Notes: a model not told the origin generated them from the letters alone. Shown: positions 26,606 through 35,641, counted from the first letter of the stretch. The stretch: DNA of 64,000 nucleotides from JADYZU01 sp964540965 (GCA_964540965.1 CAZIOT010000010.1:62001-126000), one strand, 5' to 3'. Numbers and translations are program-made.

Positions 26606-28137
26606 TCGGCGGCGACCTCCGGGTGGGTAGAGTTGCGGCTCTGTTCGAGAAACACGCGATGCAGGGCGGATTCGACGGTCAGGGCGGCCGAGGGTTCTTC
26701 GGCAAAGATGCGCCCGTTGCTCATCAGATAGGATCGGTGCGACAGGTTGATCACCTCCTCGATTTCCGAGGAGATCAGCAGGACGGCGACACCCTGCCGC
26801 GCCATCTCGACGATGAATTCATGGATGCGCTGGCGGGCGCCGATATCGACCCCGCGCGAGGGTTCGTCGAGGATCAGCAGTTTCGGCCGCGCGACGGCCC
26901 ATTTCGACAACAGCACCTTCTGCTGGTTGCCGCCGGAATAGCGCGCGACATTGCCGTCGACACGGGCGGGAACGATGCCGAAATGGCGGATCATCTCGGT
27001 CACCCGCTCGACCTCGACCCGGCGGTTGACGATGCCCCAGCGGCTGATGGCGCCCAGCGTGGCCAGACTGATATTCGGCCGCGTGGTCTGGGTCAGGACC
27101 AGTCCCTGCTTGCGCCGGTCTTCGGGGACAAGGCCGATGCCACGCGCCGCCGCCCGGCGAACATCAAGGTCGCCCTGCCGTTCGCCTTCGATGTAATACT
27201 CGCCGGCCGAGATCTCGTCGGCGCCGAACAGGGCGCGGGCAATCTCGGTCCGGCCGGCGCCGACAAGGCCGATCAGGCCGACGATTTCGCCCGGCCGCAC
27301 CGTGAGCGAAATGTCCGACAGGCCGGTATGGGTCGACACGCCCCGCAGTTCCACCACCGGGGCCACTTCGGGGCCCGGTTGCGGCGGCAGTTCGGGCCAC
27401 AGGATGTCCGATTCACCGCCCAGCATGGAATTGACCAGGCTCTGCTTGGTCTCGCCGGCGATGGGCGAGGTGCGGACGACGCGGCCGTCGCGCATCACCG
27501 TCACGTTGTCGCAATTGGCGATGATGTGGTCGAGGAAGTGGCTGACGTAGATCACCGTCTTGCCCTGCGCCTTGAGCCGGCGGATCACGCCATGAAGGCG
27601 CTCGGCCTCGTCCTCGGTCAGCGACGACGTCGGTTCGTCCATGATGATGATGCGGGCATCGCGGGCGATGGCGCGCATGATCTCGACCTTCTGGCGTTCG
27701 GCGATGCGCAGCGAGGCGACCTTGGCCAGGGGATCAAGGCCGAAATCGCAGGTCTGTTCCAGCGCCGCGAACCGTTCGAGGTCGCCCTTGACCAGAACGC
27801 CGCCTTTCGCGCTTTCGATGCCCAGAAACACGTTCTGGACCACGTTCAGCTCCGGGGCGAGCTGCAATTCCTGGTGGATCATCGCCACGCCATGGGCCAG
27901 TGCGTCGCGCGGGGTAAAGCGCGTCACCTCGGCGCCGAAGATCGCGACGCTGCCCTCGTCGGCGGTGTAGTAGCCGCCGATGATCTTGCCCAGGCTCGAC
28001 TTGCCGGCGCCGTTTTCGCCGACCAGCGCATGGACGCCGCCGGCAAGGATGTCGACGTCGATTTCGTTCAGGATGCGCGTGCCGCCGAAACTCTTGGCGA
28101 CGCCCCGCACGCTGACGGCAATCTGTCCTTCGGTCAT
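26602..28137 (-). CDS. Ribose-class ABC transporter ATP-binding protein (duplicated)
   Basis: The 511-residue protein has two fused ATPase domains. The first has Walker A GENGAGKSS, a family-typical weak signature (LRIAERQKVEIMRA) and IIIMDEPTSSL. The second has the signature YSGGNQQKVLLSKW and LLILDEPSRGVD. It drives import through the adjacent permease. The ATG at 28137 is preferred to one six codons upstream, because it begins the conserved N-terminal strand. Confidence 0.92.
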   Translation of the reverse strand: MTEGQIAVSVRGVAKSFGGTRILNEIDVDILAGGVHALVGENGAGKSSLGKIIGGYYTADEGSVAIFGAEVTRFTPRDALAHGVAMIHQELQLAPELNVVQNVFLGIESAKGGVLVKGDLERFAALEQTCDFGLDPLAKVASLRIAERQKVEIMRAIARDARIIIMDEPTSSLTEDEAERLHGVIRRLKAQGKTVIYVSHFLDHIIANCDNVTVMRDGRVVRTSPIAGETKQSLVNSMLGGESDILWPELPPQPGPEVAPVVELRGVSTHTGLSDISLTVRPGEIVGLIGLVGAGRTEIARALFGADEISAGEYYIEGERQGDLDVRRAAARGIGLVPEDRRKQGLVLTQTTRPNISLATLGAISRWGIVNRRVEVERVTEMIRHFGIVPARVDGNVARYSGGNQQKVLLSKWAVARPKLLILDEPSRGVDIGARQRIHEFIVEMARQGVAVLLISSEIEEVINLSHRSYLMSNGRIFAEEPSAALTVESALHRVFLEQSRNSTHPEVAAE

Positions 28138-28168
28138 TCGGCCCCCGGTCGCCAAGGGTTGCGGAAAC

Positions 28169-28193
28169 GGGCCGGGGGAATGCCCCCCGGCCC
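28169..28193 (-). promoter_or_regulatory. Strong intercistronic stem-loop after the binding-protein gene
   Basis: A 10-bp perfect stem (GGGCCGGGGG with CCCCCGGCCC) and a five-base loop lie between the stop of the substrate-binding protein gene and the start of the ATPase gene. There is no U-tract. Its position mirrors the stem-loop after the binding-protein gene of the first transporter. It probably keeps binding-protein mRNA at a higher level than the rest of the operon. Confidence 0.6.
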
Positions 28194-28206
28194 GGCTGTC
28201 AAAGGC

Positions 28207-29202
28207 TCAGCCCTGCCATTCGGCGGTGAAGTCGGGGTTGGCGTCCAGCCATTCCTTGGTCACGATCAGCGGGTTGGCACCGCCGGCCGAGGGGTCGATA
28301 TGGGTCGCCGCCTCGCCGCCGCGGGCGACCGCGATCAGCGCCTGCGCCGCCAGGTAGCCCTCGGAATAGGGGTTGCCCGACAGGGTGGCGTCGAACACGC
28401 CTTCGCGGATCTTGTCGACCGTGATCTGGTTCAGCCCGCCGCCGATCAGATAGACCGAGGCCGGGTCGATGCCCGCATCCTCAAGCGCGATCTCGACGCC
28501 CAGGAGGTGCTGGTCGGCATTCGACAGCACGGCGTCGATTTCCGGGTTGGCCTGCAGGATGTCGGTCATCGCGGTCAGCGACTGGTCGGGGTTGTAGTTG
28601 CCTTCGCCGGTGGCGACGATCTGGATGTTGGCATGGTTGGCCAGCACCGATTCAAACGTCTCGTAGCGCAGGTTGTCGAACGGATACTGCAGCTGGCCGA
28701 TCATGACGACGACGCGGCAGGGATCCTTGTCGGCGCAATAGGCGACAACGGCTTCGGCCTGGGCGGCGGCACCGACGGTCGGGTCAAGCGCGACGGTGGT
28801 GGTCAGGCCCGGAACCTGCGGTTCCATGTTGGTCAGATCCGGACCGACCGGGAACAGCACCGAGGCGACCAGAAGGTCGGCGGCGGTCGCTTCTTCCAGC
28901 GCCGAGGCGATGCCCACGGTGTCGTTCGGGGCGATGATGATGCCGTCGAAGTTGCCGCCGGCGATGATGTCCTCGACCTGCGAATATTGCACGGTGGCGT
29001 TGAACTCGCCGTCAAAGATTTCGACTTCGACATTGCCGGCTTCGGCGGCAGCGGCCTGCACGCCCTGCCAGGTGGAGTCGTTGTAGCCGTTCTGGCTCGA
29101 CGCGGCCAGGAAGGCGAGCCGCACCGGCTCGTCCTGCGCCAGGACGGCGACCGGCGTCAGCGCGGTGGCCAGAAGGGCGGCGGCGATCAGTTTCTTGGAC
29201 AT
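28207..29202 (-). CDS. ABC transporter substrate-binding protein, ribose class
   Basis: The 331-residue periplasmic binding protein begins with a clear signal peptide (MSKKLIAAALLATALTPVAVLA before QDEP) and a type-4 binding fold. Sequence landmarks include LAFLAASSQNGYNDSTWQGV and GGNFDGIIIAPNDTVG. It delivers the substrate to the adjacent ATPase and permease. GGAGAA lies upstream of the ATG. The ligand cannot be read from the sequence; the enzymes in the operon point to a hydroxyproline- or lactam-type compound. Confidence 0.92.
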   Translation of the reverse strand: MSKKLIAAALLATALTPVAVLAQDEPVRLAFLAASSQNGYNDSTWQGVQAAAAEAGNVEVEIFDGEFNATVQYSQVEDIIAGGNFDGIIIAPNDTVGIASALEEATAADLLVASVLFPVGPDLTNMEPQVPGLTTTVALDPTVGAAAQAEAVVAYCADKDPCRVVVMIGQLQYPFDNLRYETFESVLANHANIQIVATGEGNYNPDQSLTAMTDILQANPEIDAVLSNADQHLLGVEIALEDAGIDPASVYLIGGGLNQITVDKIREGVFDATLSGNPYSEGYLAAQALIAVARGGEAATHIDPSAGGANPLIVTKEWLDANPDFTAEWQG

Positions 29203-29336
29203 GTGGTTCTCCTCGTGACGGGGCGCTGTTGCCCCTGCTCCTGTTGACGGGGCACGGCGGCCCCTTTTCTTCGGTAGTCCGGCCCCTGTCGCGGAGCCGT
29301 TTTCGTGTCCGGGGCCGTGGCCGCCCCCGGAGGAAA

Positions 29337-29882
29337 TCAGCCTTCCATCGCGGCGGGGCCGGCGGGGGCACCGCCCGGATGGAATGTCGCCGTCTCGGCC
29401 CCTTCCTTCAGCAACAGAAGGAACGCCAGGGTTGCGACGGGTTGCCAGGCCATCACCGCCGCCACGCGGTCGGCGGTGAAATGGCCCTTGCGGTTCAAGA
29501 GGTTGATCGTGCCGATCACCTCACCCCCGGCAATCGCCGGCAGGTTCATGTTCGATTCCATCCCAAGGTCGCGGATCTTTTCCCAGTCGAAAAAGACAGT
29601 AGCGATTTCCTCGATCGTGGTCGAATGGAACGGCTGCCTGCCCTCGATCACCCGTTCGAAATAAAGGTTGCGGTCGAGCCGCTTGAAGTTGCCGGTCGGA
29701 TAGGCTGCGGCATCGTCTGTCCACACCCGGCGCGACCGCAAGGCAGGCACATCATAGACCGAGGCCGTGGTCAGAAGCGACCCGACATCGGCATTGATCC
29801 CGGCATGGGCATAGGCAAAGACCGCCGCCGCGGCACCGGGGCCGGCGGCAAGCGCAAAGGCGTGGTGCAGGTCGACGCTCAT
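29337..29882 (-). CDS. Small GAF-domain-like protein
   Basis: The 181-residue protein probably consists of a single GAF-like sensor fold. Visible landmarks are LTTASVYDVPALRSRRVW (N-terminal third) and NMNLPAIAGGEVIGTINLLN, a strand pattern typical of GAF domains. No output domain is attached. It overlaps the amidohydrolase stop by four bases, so it is coupled to that gene. It may bind a pathway metabolite. The open frame upstream to 30122 lies inside the amidohydrolase gene and is not used. Confidence 0.7.
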   Translation of the reverse strand: MSVDLHHAFALAAGPGAAAAVFAYAHAGINADVGSLLTTASVYDVPALRSRRVWTDDAAAYPTGNFKRLDRNLYFERVIEGRQPFHSTTIEEIATVFFDWEKIRDLGMESNMNLPAIAGGEVIGTINLLNRKGHFTADRVAAVMAWQPVATLAFLLLLKEGAETATFHPGGAPAGPAAMEG

Positions 29883-31105
29883 GCCGCGACCCGGCGGTCG
29901 CGGGCGATGCGGCCGTCCTTGATGACCAGCTTCAGCGTCTCGGCCGGGCGGCCAAGCGCCGAGATGTCGCTGAACGGATCGACCGAGACGGCGACAAGAT
30001 TGGCCCGCGCGCCGGTGGCCAGCGTGCCGATCTGCCCCTCCATCCGCGCGAGTTTCGCGCCGGCGTCCCACATGCCGCGCAGGATTTCCACCGGCGTCAG
30101 CACCTGCGCCAGCAGCGCCCATTCCAGACCGCCATGCGGCCGCAGCGGTCCCAGAAGGTCGGTGCCATAGGCCATCGGCAGCCCGGCATCGCGCATGTAG
30201 GCCAGCGATTTCTGCCCGCCGTCGCGCACCACATCGACCTTGGCATATTCCGCCGGGCCAAGGCCCAGCTTCACGCCGTCGATCTTCAGCCCCTCATAGG
30301 CGGCCAGCGTCGGGATGGCGATGCAGCCGGCCTCGGCCGCCATCTGCGCCGTCTCGGGCTGGATCAGGTTGCAATGCTCAAGCGACTTGACGCCCAGCTT
30401 CACGCAGCGGCGGATCGAGGCATCGGAATAGACATGGGCCGAGACATAGGAATTGGCGTTGCCGGCTTCCTCGACCATCGCCTTCAGCTCGTCATCGGAA
30501 TATTGCAGCCCGTCGATGGGGTCGTTCGGGGACGCCACACCGCCGTTCGCCATCACCTTGATGAAACGGGCGCCTTCCTTGATCATCTTGCGGCAGGCGC
30601 GGCGCACCTCGTCGACGCCATCGGCGACAAGGCCCATCGCGCCCAGCCGGTATTCGAACCAGTTGCGGGTATCGGTGCGCGGGCGCGGGTCGGCATGGCC
30701 GCCGGCCATGGTCAGCCCCTTGCCGCAGATCACCAGATCCGGCCCGTCGATCAGCCCCAGTTCCACGCCGCGCACCAGCCCGAAATCGGCGCCGCCAAGA
30801 TCGCGGACGGTGGTAAAGCCCTGATCGAGCAGCTCTTCCATCACCCTGGCCGCCTTGAGCGCCACAAGGCTGTCGGGCTGGATCGCATCGGCCACCATGT
30901 CAAGCGTCTGCGACACCACATGGAAATGGCTGTCGATGAAGCCCGGCATCAGCGTCAGCCCGGCCAGATCCACGACCTGCGCGCCATCGGGGACGGTGCC
31001 CTGCCCCGCAATGCGCCCGTCGCGCACCACCAGCGTGGTCGGCGCGGTCAGCCTTCCGGCGTCAAGGTCGGGCAGGCGGGCGTTGGTATAGGCTGTCGTC
31101 GTCAT
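29879..31105 (-). CDS. Amidohydrolase family protein (Xaa-Pro dipeptidase-like)
   Basis: The 408-residue metal-dependent hydrolase belongs to the amidohydrolase superfamily (imidazolonepropionase/prolidase-like branch). Metal ligands are visible: SHFHVV (two His), FIKVMANGG (probable carboxylated Lys), SAHVYSD and LEHCN (His), and GTDLLGP (Asp). Relatives in this branch split Xaa-Pro and other dipeptides, which would fit release of hydroxyproline from a peptide. Two ATGs lie 6 bases apart; the one at 31105 has GAGGA at good distance. It is 9 bases past nothing but the epimerase stop, so it is in the same operon. Confidence 0.85.
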   Translation of the reverse strand: MTTTAYTNARLPDLDAGRLTAPTTLVVRDGRIAGQGTVPDGAQVVDLAGLTLMPGFIDSHFHVVSQTLDMVADAIQPDSLVALKAARVMEELLDQGFTTVRDLGGADFGLVRGVELGLIDGPDLVICGKGLTMAGGHADPRPRTDTRNWFEYRLGAMGLVADGVDEVRRACRKMIKEGARFIKVMANGGVASPNDPIDGLQYSDDELKAMVEEAGNANSYVSAHVYSDASIRRCVKLGVKSLEHCNLIQPETAQMAAEAGCIAIPTLAAYEGLKIDGVKLGLGPAEYAKVDVVRDGGQKSLAYMRDAGLPMAYGTDLLGPLRPHGGLEWALLAQVLTPVEILRGMWDAGAKLARMEGQIGTLATGARANLVAVSVDPFSDISALGRPAETLKLVIKDGRIARDRRVAA

Positions 31106-31114
31106 TGTCATTCC

Positions 31115-32116
31115 TCAGACCACCACGAAGCCGTGGGCATAGGGGTCGCGCGTGTCGATGGTGATGGTGTTGATGCCGGTCTGCCGCGCCCAGCCGCCGA
31201 TCGAGGGGACGATGGCATTCAGGTTGCCGACCGTCGCCGCCGCCTCGACCCGGCCCTTGAACAGGCTGCCGATGATCGATTCATGGATGAAATCGTCGCC
31301 GACCTTGAGCCGGCCCTTGGCGGCAAGCTGTGCCATCCGCGCGCTGGTGCCGGTGCCGCAGGGGCTGCGGTCGATGGCCTTGTCGCCATAGAACACCGCA
31401 TTGCGGGCGTGCGCCCCGGCGACGGTGGCGGCTCCCGTCCACTGGATATGCGACAGGCCCTTGATCGCCGGCTTTTCGGGGTGGACGAAGTCGTATTTCT
31501 CGTTCAGCGCACGCCGCAGTTTCGGGCTGAACCCGACCAGTTCCCCGGCGGTGAAATCGGCCATGTCGCGGAAATTCTTCTGCGGCTCGACGATGGCATA
31601 GAAGTTGCCGCCATAGGCCACGTCCACGACGATCTCGCCAAGTCCCTCGACCTCGGCGGTCAGCCCCTCGGCATATAGGAAGGACGGCACATTGGTCAGC
31701 CGCACTTCCTCGACGAACCGCCCCTCCTGCACATAGGAAATGTCGACCTTGCCGGCAGGCGCGTCGATGGACAGCCGCCCCGGTTCGCGCGGGGTGATGA
31801 GGCCGTTCTCGATGGCCATGGTGATGGTGCCGATGGTGCCATGGCCGCACATCGGCAGGCAGCCCGAGGTTTCGATGAACAGCACCGCCACGTCGCAATC
31901 GGCGCGCGTCGGGGGATAGAGGATGGAACCCGACATCATGTCGTGCCCGCGGGGTTCGAACATCAGGCCAGTGCGGATCCAGTCCCAGTTGGCCAGGAAA
32001 TCGGCGCGCTTCTCGATCATGTCGGCGCCGCGCAGCTGCGGCCCGCCGCCGGCGACTAGGCGCACCGGATTGCCGCAGGTATGGCCGTCAAGGCACAGGA
32101 AAGTATGGACGCTCAT
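31115..32116 (-). CDS. 4-hydroxyproline 2-epimerase (proline racemase family)
   Basis: The 333-residue protein is of the proline racemase family. Both catalytic cysteines are present: Cys90 in CLPMCGHGTIG and Cys253 in SPCGTGTSAR. This supports an epimerase/racemase rather than the related trans-3-hydroxyproline dehydratases, which lose one Cys. It should convert trans-4-hydroxy-L-proline to cis-4-hydroxy-D-proline. It overlaps the oxidase gene by four bases and lies in the path with a DapA-like deaminase under the same operator, which makes the hydroxyproline assignment firm. Confidence 0.9.
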   Translation of the reverse strand: MSVHTFLCLDGHTCGNPVRLVAGGGPQLRGADMIEKRADFLANWDWIRTGLMFEPRGHDMMSGSILYPPTRADCDVAVLFIETSGCLPMCGHGTIGTITMAIENGLITPREPGRLSIDAPAGKVDISYVQEGRFVEEVRLTNVPSFLYAEGLTAEVEGLGEIVVDVAYGGNFYAIVEPQKNFRDMADFTAGELVGFSPKLRRALNEKYDFVHPEKPAIKGLSHIQWTGAATVAGAHARNAVFYGDKAIDRSPCGTGTSARMAQLAAKGRLKVGDDFIHESIIGSLFKGRVEAAATVGNLNAIVPSIGGWARQTGINTITIDTRDPYAHGFVVV

Positions 32117-33360
32117 GCGATGGCCCCTGCAAAGCGGTCAGGTCGGAACGGGGTGATGTCGATGGCGGGGGCCTTGCCCTCGGCCAGATCGGCAAGGATC
32201 TCGGCGGTGCCCGGCGATTGGGTCAGGCCAAGGTGGCCGTGGCCAAAGGCCATGACGACCTGCGGCGCGCCGGGCGCGGCGCAGATCACCGGCAGGCTGT
32301 CGGGCATCGAGGGGCGGAACCCCATCCATTCCGTGCCGCCGGTTACTTCAAGATCGGGCAGGAACGCCTTGGCTTTCCTCAGCAATGCCGCGGCGCGCGA
32401 CAGGCGCGGCGCGCGGGTCAGCCCGCCCAGTTCGACGCCGCCGCCCACCCGCAGGCCGTGGCCGACCTTCGACACGACAATGCCGTGGTCGGCAAAGGTC
32501 AGATGCGTGCGCAGGTCAAAGGCGCCGGCGGGCAGAGTGGTGTTGTAGCCGCGTTCGGTATCCAGGGGCAGGCGCAGCCCCACCTCTTTCGCCAGGGGTT
32601 TCGACCAGGCCCCGGCGGCAATCACCACGCGGTCGAACCTCAGGGTTTCGCCGCCCGAGACGACCTCGACCCCGCCCTCTACCGGGCGCAGCCGGTCGGC
32701 GCGGCCCTTGTGGCGCACCGCACCATGCGCCACGGCCCTTTCGGCCATTTCCCTTGTCCAGACCGCCGGATCGGTGACGTTGATCCAGTCGGGCGTCCAG
32801 CCGCCATGGGTAAAGCGCGGCGCAAGTCCGGGCTGGATCGCGGCCAGCGCGGCCGGGCTTTCCAGCAGGTCGAACCGCACCCCGGCCGCGCGGCGTTCGT
32901 CCCAGCCGGGCAGGCTGGCGCGGAAGGCCGCCTCGCCCTCGTAAACCTGCAACTGGCCTTCGCGGCGCAACAGATGTTCAAGGTTCTCCGCCACGACCAG
33001 CCGCGACAGCGCCTGCTGCGACAGCGCCATCATCGCCGATTGCGCGGCGACGGCCGGGCCATAGCGGTCGGCCCAGGACGACCGCCAGAACCGCACCAGC
33101 CAGGGCGCGATCGCCGGCAGGTTGCCCGGCGGAATCGACAAGGGCCCATTCGGATCCAGCAGCCAGAACGGCGCCTTGCGCATGATTCCGGGTGTGGCAA
33201 GCGGGATGACATCGGCAAAGGCAAAGGCGCCGGCATTGCCGAAAGCCGCCGATCCGGCGCCCGCTTCGGGGTCGATCAGCGTCACGGCGTGACCGCGGCG
33301 CGACAGGGCCAGCGCGGTGGTCGCGCCGATAATCCCCGCTCCGATCACGCCTGCTTTCAT
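32113..33360 (-). CDS. FAD-dependent D-amino acid dehydrogenase, probable cis-4-hydroxy-D-proline oxidase
   Basis: The 415-residue DAO/DadA-type flavoenzyme has the FAD-binding motif VIGAGIIGATTALALSRRGH at its N-terminus, VVIAAGAWSKPLA in the middle, and a C-terminal GHGHLGLTQSPGTAEILADL. It would oxidise cis-4-hydroxy-D-proline to 1-pyrroline-4-hydroxy-2-carboxylate, the step after the epimerase. It is the first gene of the minus-strand operon that runs to hyuB. Its promoter lies opposite the GntR gene, at TGTCGA-containing sites. Confidence 0.88.
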   Translation of the reverse strand: MKAGVIGAGIIGATTALALSRRGHAVTLIDPEAGAGSAAFGNAGAFAFADVIPLATPGIMRKAPFWLLDPNGPLSIPPGNLPAIAPWLVRFWRSSWADRYGPAVAAQSAMMALSQQALSRLVVAENLEHLLRREGQLQVYEGEAAFRASLPGWDERRAAGVRFDLLESPAALAAIQPGLAPRFTHGGWTPDWINVTDPAVWTREMAERAVAHGAVRHKGRADRLRPVEGGVEVVSGGETLRFDRVVIAAGAWSKPLAKEVGLRLPLDTERGYNTTLPAGAFDLRTHLTFADHGIVVSKVGHGLRVGGGVELGGLTRAPRLSRAAALLRKAKAFLPDLEVTGGTEWMGFRPSMPDSLPVICAAPGAPQVVMAFGHGHLGLTQSPGTAEILADLAEGKAPAIDITPFRPDRFAGAIA

Positions 33361-33406
33361 GCCCCGCCCCCAGGTTCCGAATCTTTCCTATCGGCAAATA
33401 TGCTTC

Positions 33407-33416
33407 TTGTCGACAC
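33407..33416. promoter_or_regulatory. GntR/FCD operator candidate (TTGTCGACAC)
   Basis: Nine of ten bases match the perfect palindrome TTGTCGACAA found at 35561. It lies in the 128-base region between the divergent oxidase and GntR genes, so it could control both. A second, partial copy (ATGTCGAT on the minus strand, 33431-33438) lies about 22 bases away. The core fits the GT-N-AC pattern bound by GntR-family regulators. Confidence 0.6.
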
Positions 33417-33488
33417 ATAACATATATTGCATCGACATAATCCATTCATCTAGGCTGGCATCAGGAAACCCGCGATCAGGAGCCGCAG

Positions 33489-34211
33489 ATGCCCCGAGGC
33501 AAGGCCCGCAAGGAACCCGAGGCGCTTGATACCCCGCGCCGCGGCTCGGGCGTCAGTCACGTCTTTGAAACGCTCAAGGCCGAGATCATCGAACTCAAGC
33601 TGCCGCCGGGATCGACCATCGACGAGAGCCAGCTTGCGGCGCGGTTCAACCTGTCGCGCACGCCGATCCGCGAGGCGATGGTGCGGCTGGCGGCCGAAGG
33701 GCTGATCACCACCCTGCCCAACCGCGCCACAATCGTCAGCCAGATCGACTTTCTGAACCTGCCGCATTTCTTCGACGCGCTGACGCTGATGTATCGGGTC
33801 ACGACGCGGCTTGCGGCGATGAACTATGCGCCATCCGACCTGCCGCGGATCCGCGCGCTGGCCGCCGCCTATGACGAAGCGGTGGAGGCGCGCGACGTGG
33901 TGGCGATGATCATGGTCAACCGCGACTTCCACGTCGCCATCGCCGAGGCCGGCGGCAACCGCTATTACCGCGACCTGTTCGCGCGGCTGCTGGACGAAGG
34001 GCTGCGCATCCTGCGGCTGTATTATTCGTCGTTCAACGACGTGCTGCCGCGGCAATATGTCAACGAACACGACCAGATGATCGAGGCGATCGTCGCCCGC
34101 GACGTCGCCGCCGCCGACCGGCTGGCCGCCGGCCATGCCGACCAGATCGTCCGGCAGATCCGGTCGTATATCTCGGCCGATTCGCGGGGCAACACCTCGA
34201 TGGTCCTGTAG
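33489..34211 (+). CDS. GntR family transcriptional regulator, FCD subfamily
   Basis: The 240-residue regulator has an N-terminal winged helix (about residues 20-85, DESQLAARFNLSRTPIREAM) and a C-terminal all-helical FCD ligand-binding domain. CAGGAG lies seven bases ahead of the ATG. It sits between the epimerase/oxidase operon and the deacylase and DapA-like genes. Related TGTCGACA palindromes occur in the promoter regions on both sides, so it probably controls all of them, with a hydroxyproline-pathway compound as effector. Confidence 0.9.
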   Translation: MPRGKARKEPEALDTPRRGSGVSHVFETLKAEIIELKLPPGSTIDESQLAARFNLSRTPIREAMVRLAAEGLITTLPNRATIVSQIDFLNLPHFFDALTLMYRVTTRLAAMNYAPSDLPRIRALAAAYDEAVEARDVVAMIMVNRDFHVAIAEAGGNRYYRDLFARLLDEGLRILRLYYSSFNDVLPRQYVNEHDQMIEAIVARDVAAADRLAAGHADQIVRQIRSYISADSRGNTSMVL

Positions 34212-34231
34212 CGGGTCGAAAGGCGCGACCC

Positions 34232-35506
34232 TTACCGCACCTCGCGCAGCCCGCACCAGTCGGCGACGAAGCGGGCGATGATCTCGGTCGTCTGCTTCAC
34301 GCTGTCAAGGTTCACCGCCTCGGTGGGCGCGTGCATGCCGCGACCGATGCCGCCGGAACAGATCGTCGGGATGCCGTAATACAGGTCATAGAACCGCGTG
34401 TCGCTGGTCGCGGTCAGGCTGATCGCCTCGAGCGGCATTGCCGTCACCGATTCGTGGACGCGGGTGAACACCGTCTCGACCTCGGTCCCCGGCCGGAACA
34501 CATGGCCATCGGCCTGAAAGCCGATCCAGGTCAGCGCCGGCACCGGGGTCGCCAGTTGTTCCGCCACCGCCGCGACCGTCGCCGCGACCCGGGCGCGGAC
34601 ATCGGGCAAGGCATGGCCGGGCAGCACCGACAGCCGGCATTCCAGTTCGCACCACGACGGGACAGAGCCAAGCCAGTCGCCGCCGCGGATCTTGCCCGGA
34701 TTGAACTTCACCGGATCGGCGATATGGCCGAACCAGTCATGCCCCTTCGCCTCGGCATTGATCGCCGCGGTCAGATCCTGCAGCGCCGCGATATAATGCT
34801 GCGCGGCAAGGATCGCATGGGCACCGGGCGTCGCCGGGCCGGACATCATATGCGCCGGCTGCCCCAGGATGCGCAGCCGGAACCAGACCGAGCCCAGTTC
34901 GGCCCGGATCATCTTGAAGCCCATGAATTCGGGAATCAGCGCCGCCTCGGCGCGATAGCCGCGGGCCAGCGTCGACAGGGCGCCGTTGCCGGTGCATTCC
35001 TCCTCACTCACCGTTTCGACATGGACGGTGGCGGCGGGTTCGAACCCGACGGCCCGCAAAGCATCCAGCGCAAAGACCATGGCCGAGACGCCGGCCTTCA
35101 TGTCGGCCGTCCCCCGCCCGTGCATCCAGCCGTCGATGACCACCGGGTCGAACGGATCGCGGTCCCACAGTTCGGGCGCACCGGGCGGCACCACGTCGAT
35201 ATGGCCCTGCAGGATCAGGCTGCGACCCCGCGGTTCGGCGACCCGATGCGTGGCGACGACCTGCACCGCCCTGGAATAATCCACGTCGACGACCGGCGAA
35301 AACCCCGGCAACCCCGCGATCTCGACCTCGTCGAGAGTATAGCGGTCCACCTCCCAGCCGCGGCCGGCGAATTCGGCGGCGAGCCAATCCTGCGCCGGCC
35401 CCTCCTTGCCGCGGGTGGTGTCAAAGGCCACCAGCCGAGCAAGCCAGGCGGTCTGGTCGGCGAATCGGCTGTCGATGGCGGCGCGCAGGGCGGCAAGGTC
35501 GAGCAT
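34232..35506 (-). CDS. M20 family ArgE/DapE-type deacylase
   Basis: The 424-residue zinc peptidase-like enzyme is complete. Metal ligands are in LQGHIDVVPPG (His, Asp), GRGTADMKAG (Asp), the catalytic VSEEECTGNGA (Glu-Glu) and GRGMHAPTEAV (His). Members remove N-acyl, N-succinyl or N-carbamoyl groups or cut dipeptides. A perfect TTGTCGACAA palindrome lies 55 bases ahead of the start. In this context it could free hydroxyproline or another amino acid from an N-blocked precursor. The actual substrate is unknown. Confidence 0.88.
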   Translation of the reverse strand: MLDLAALRAAIDSRFADQTAWLARLVAFDTTRGKEGPAQDWLAAEFAGRGWEVDRYTLDEVEIAGLPGFSPVVDVDYSRAVQVVATHRVAEPRGRSLILQGHIDVVPPGAPELWDRDPFDPVVIDGWMHGRGTADMKAGVSAMVFALDALRAVGFEPAATVHVETVSEEECTGNGALSTLARGYRAEAALIPEFMGFKMIRAELGSVWFRLRILGQPAHMMSGPATPGAHAILAAQHYIAALQDLTAAINAEAKGHDWFGHIADPVKFNPGKIRGGDWLGSVPSWCELECRLSVLPGHALPDVRARVAATVAAVAEQLATPVPALTWIGFQADGHVFRPGTEVETVFTRVHESVTAMPLEAISLTATSDTRFYDLYYGIPTICSGGIGRGMHAPTEAVNLDSVKQTTEIIARFVADWCGLREVR

Positions 35507-35560
35507 GGCGAATACCTTTCGGGATACAGGCGCCGCTGATCCTGACCTCTTGCACCTTGC

Positions 35561-35570
35561 TTGTCGACAA
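35561..35570. promoter_or_regulatory. GntR/FCD operator candidate (perfect TTGTCGACAA)
   Basis: A perfect 10-bp palindrome lies in the 198-base divergent region between the deacylase gene (minus) and the DapA-like gene (plus). It is 55 bases ahead of the deacylase start. The same sequence, with one change, recurs at 35625 and 33407, which makes chance unlikely in DNA this rich in GC. Confidence 0.65.
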
Positions 35571-35624
35571 CGGAAATACGTTCAGCGCGCAACGGGGCGC
35601 GGCCCGACGCTGGAAATATTTTTA

Positions 35625-35641
35625 ATGTCGACAAAGTGTCG
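35625..35641. promoter_or_regulatory. GntR/FCD operator candidate (ATGTCGACAA plus half-site)
   Basis: ATGTCGACAA matches nine of ten positions of the perfect palindrome 55 bases away and is followed by a further half-site, TGTCG. It lies 64-80 bases ahead of the DapA-like gene, a position expected for control of that promoter. Confidence 0.6.
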
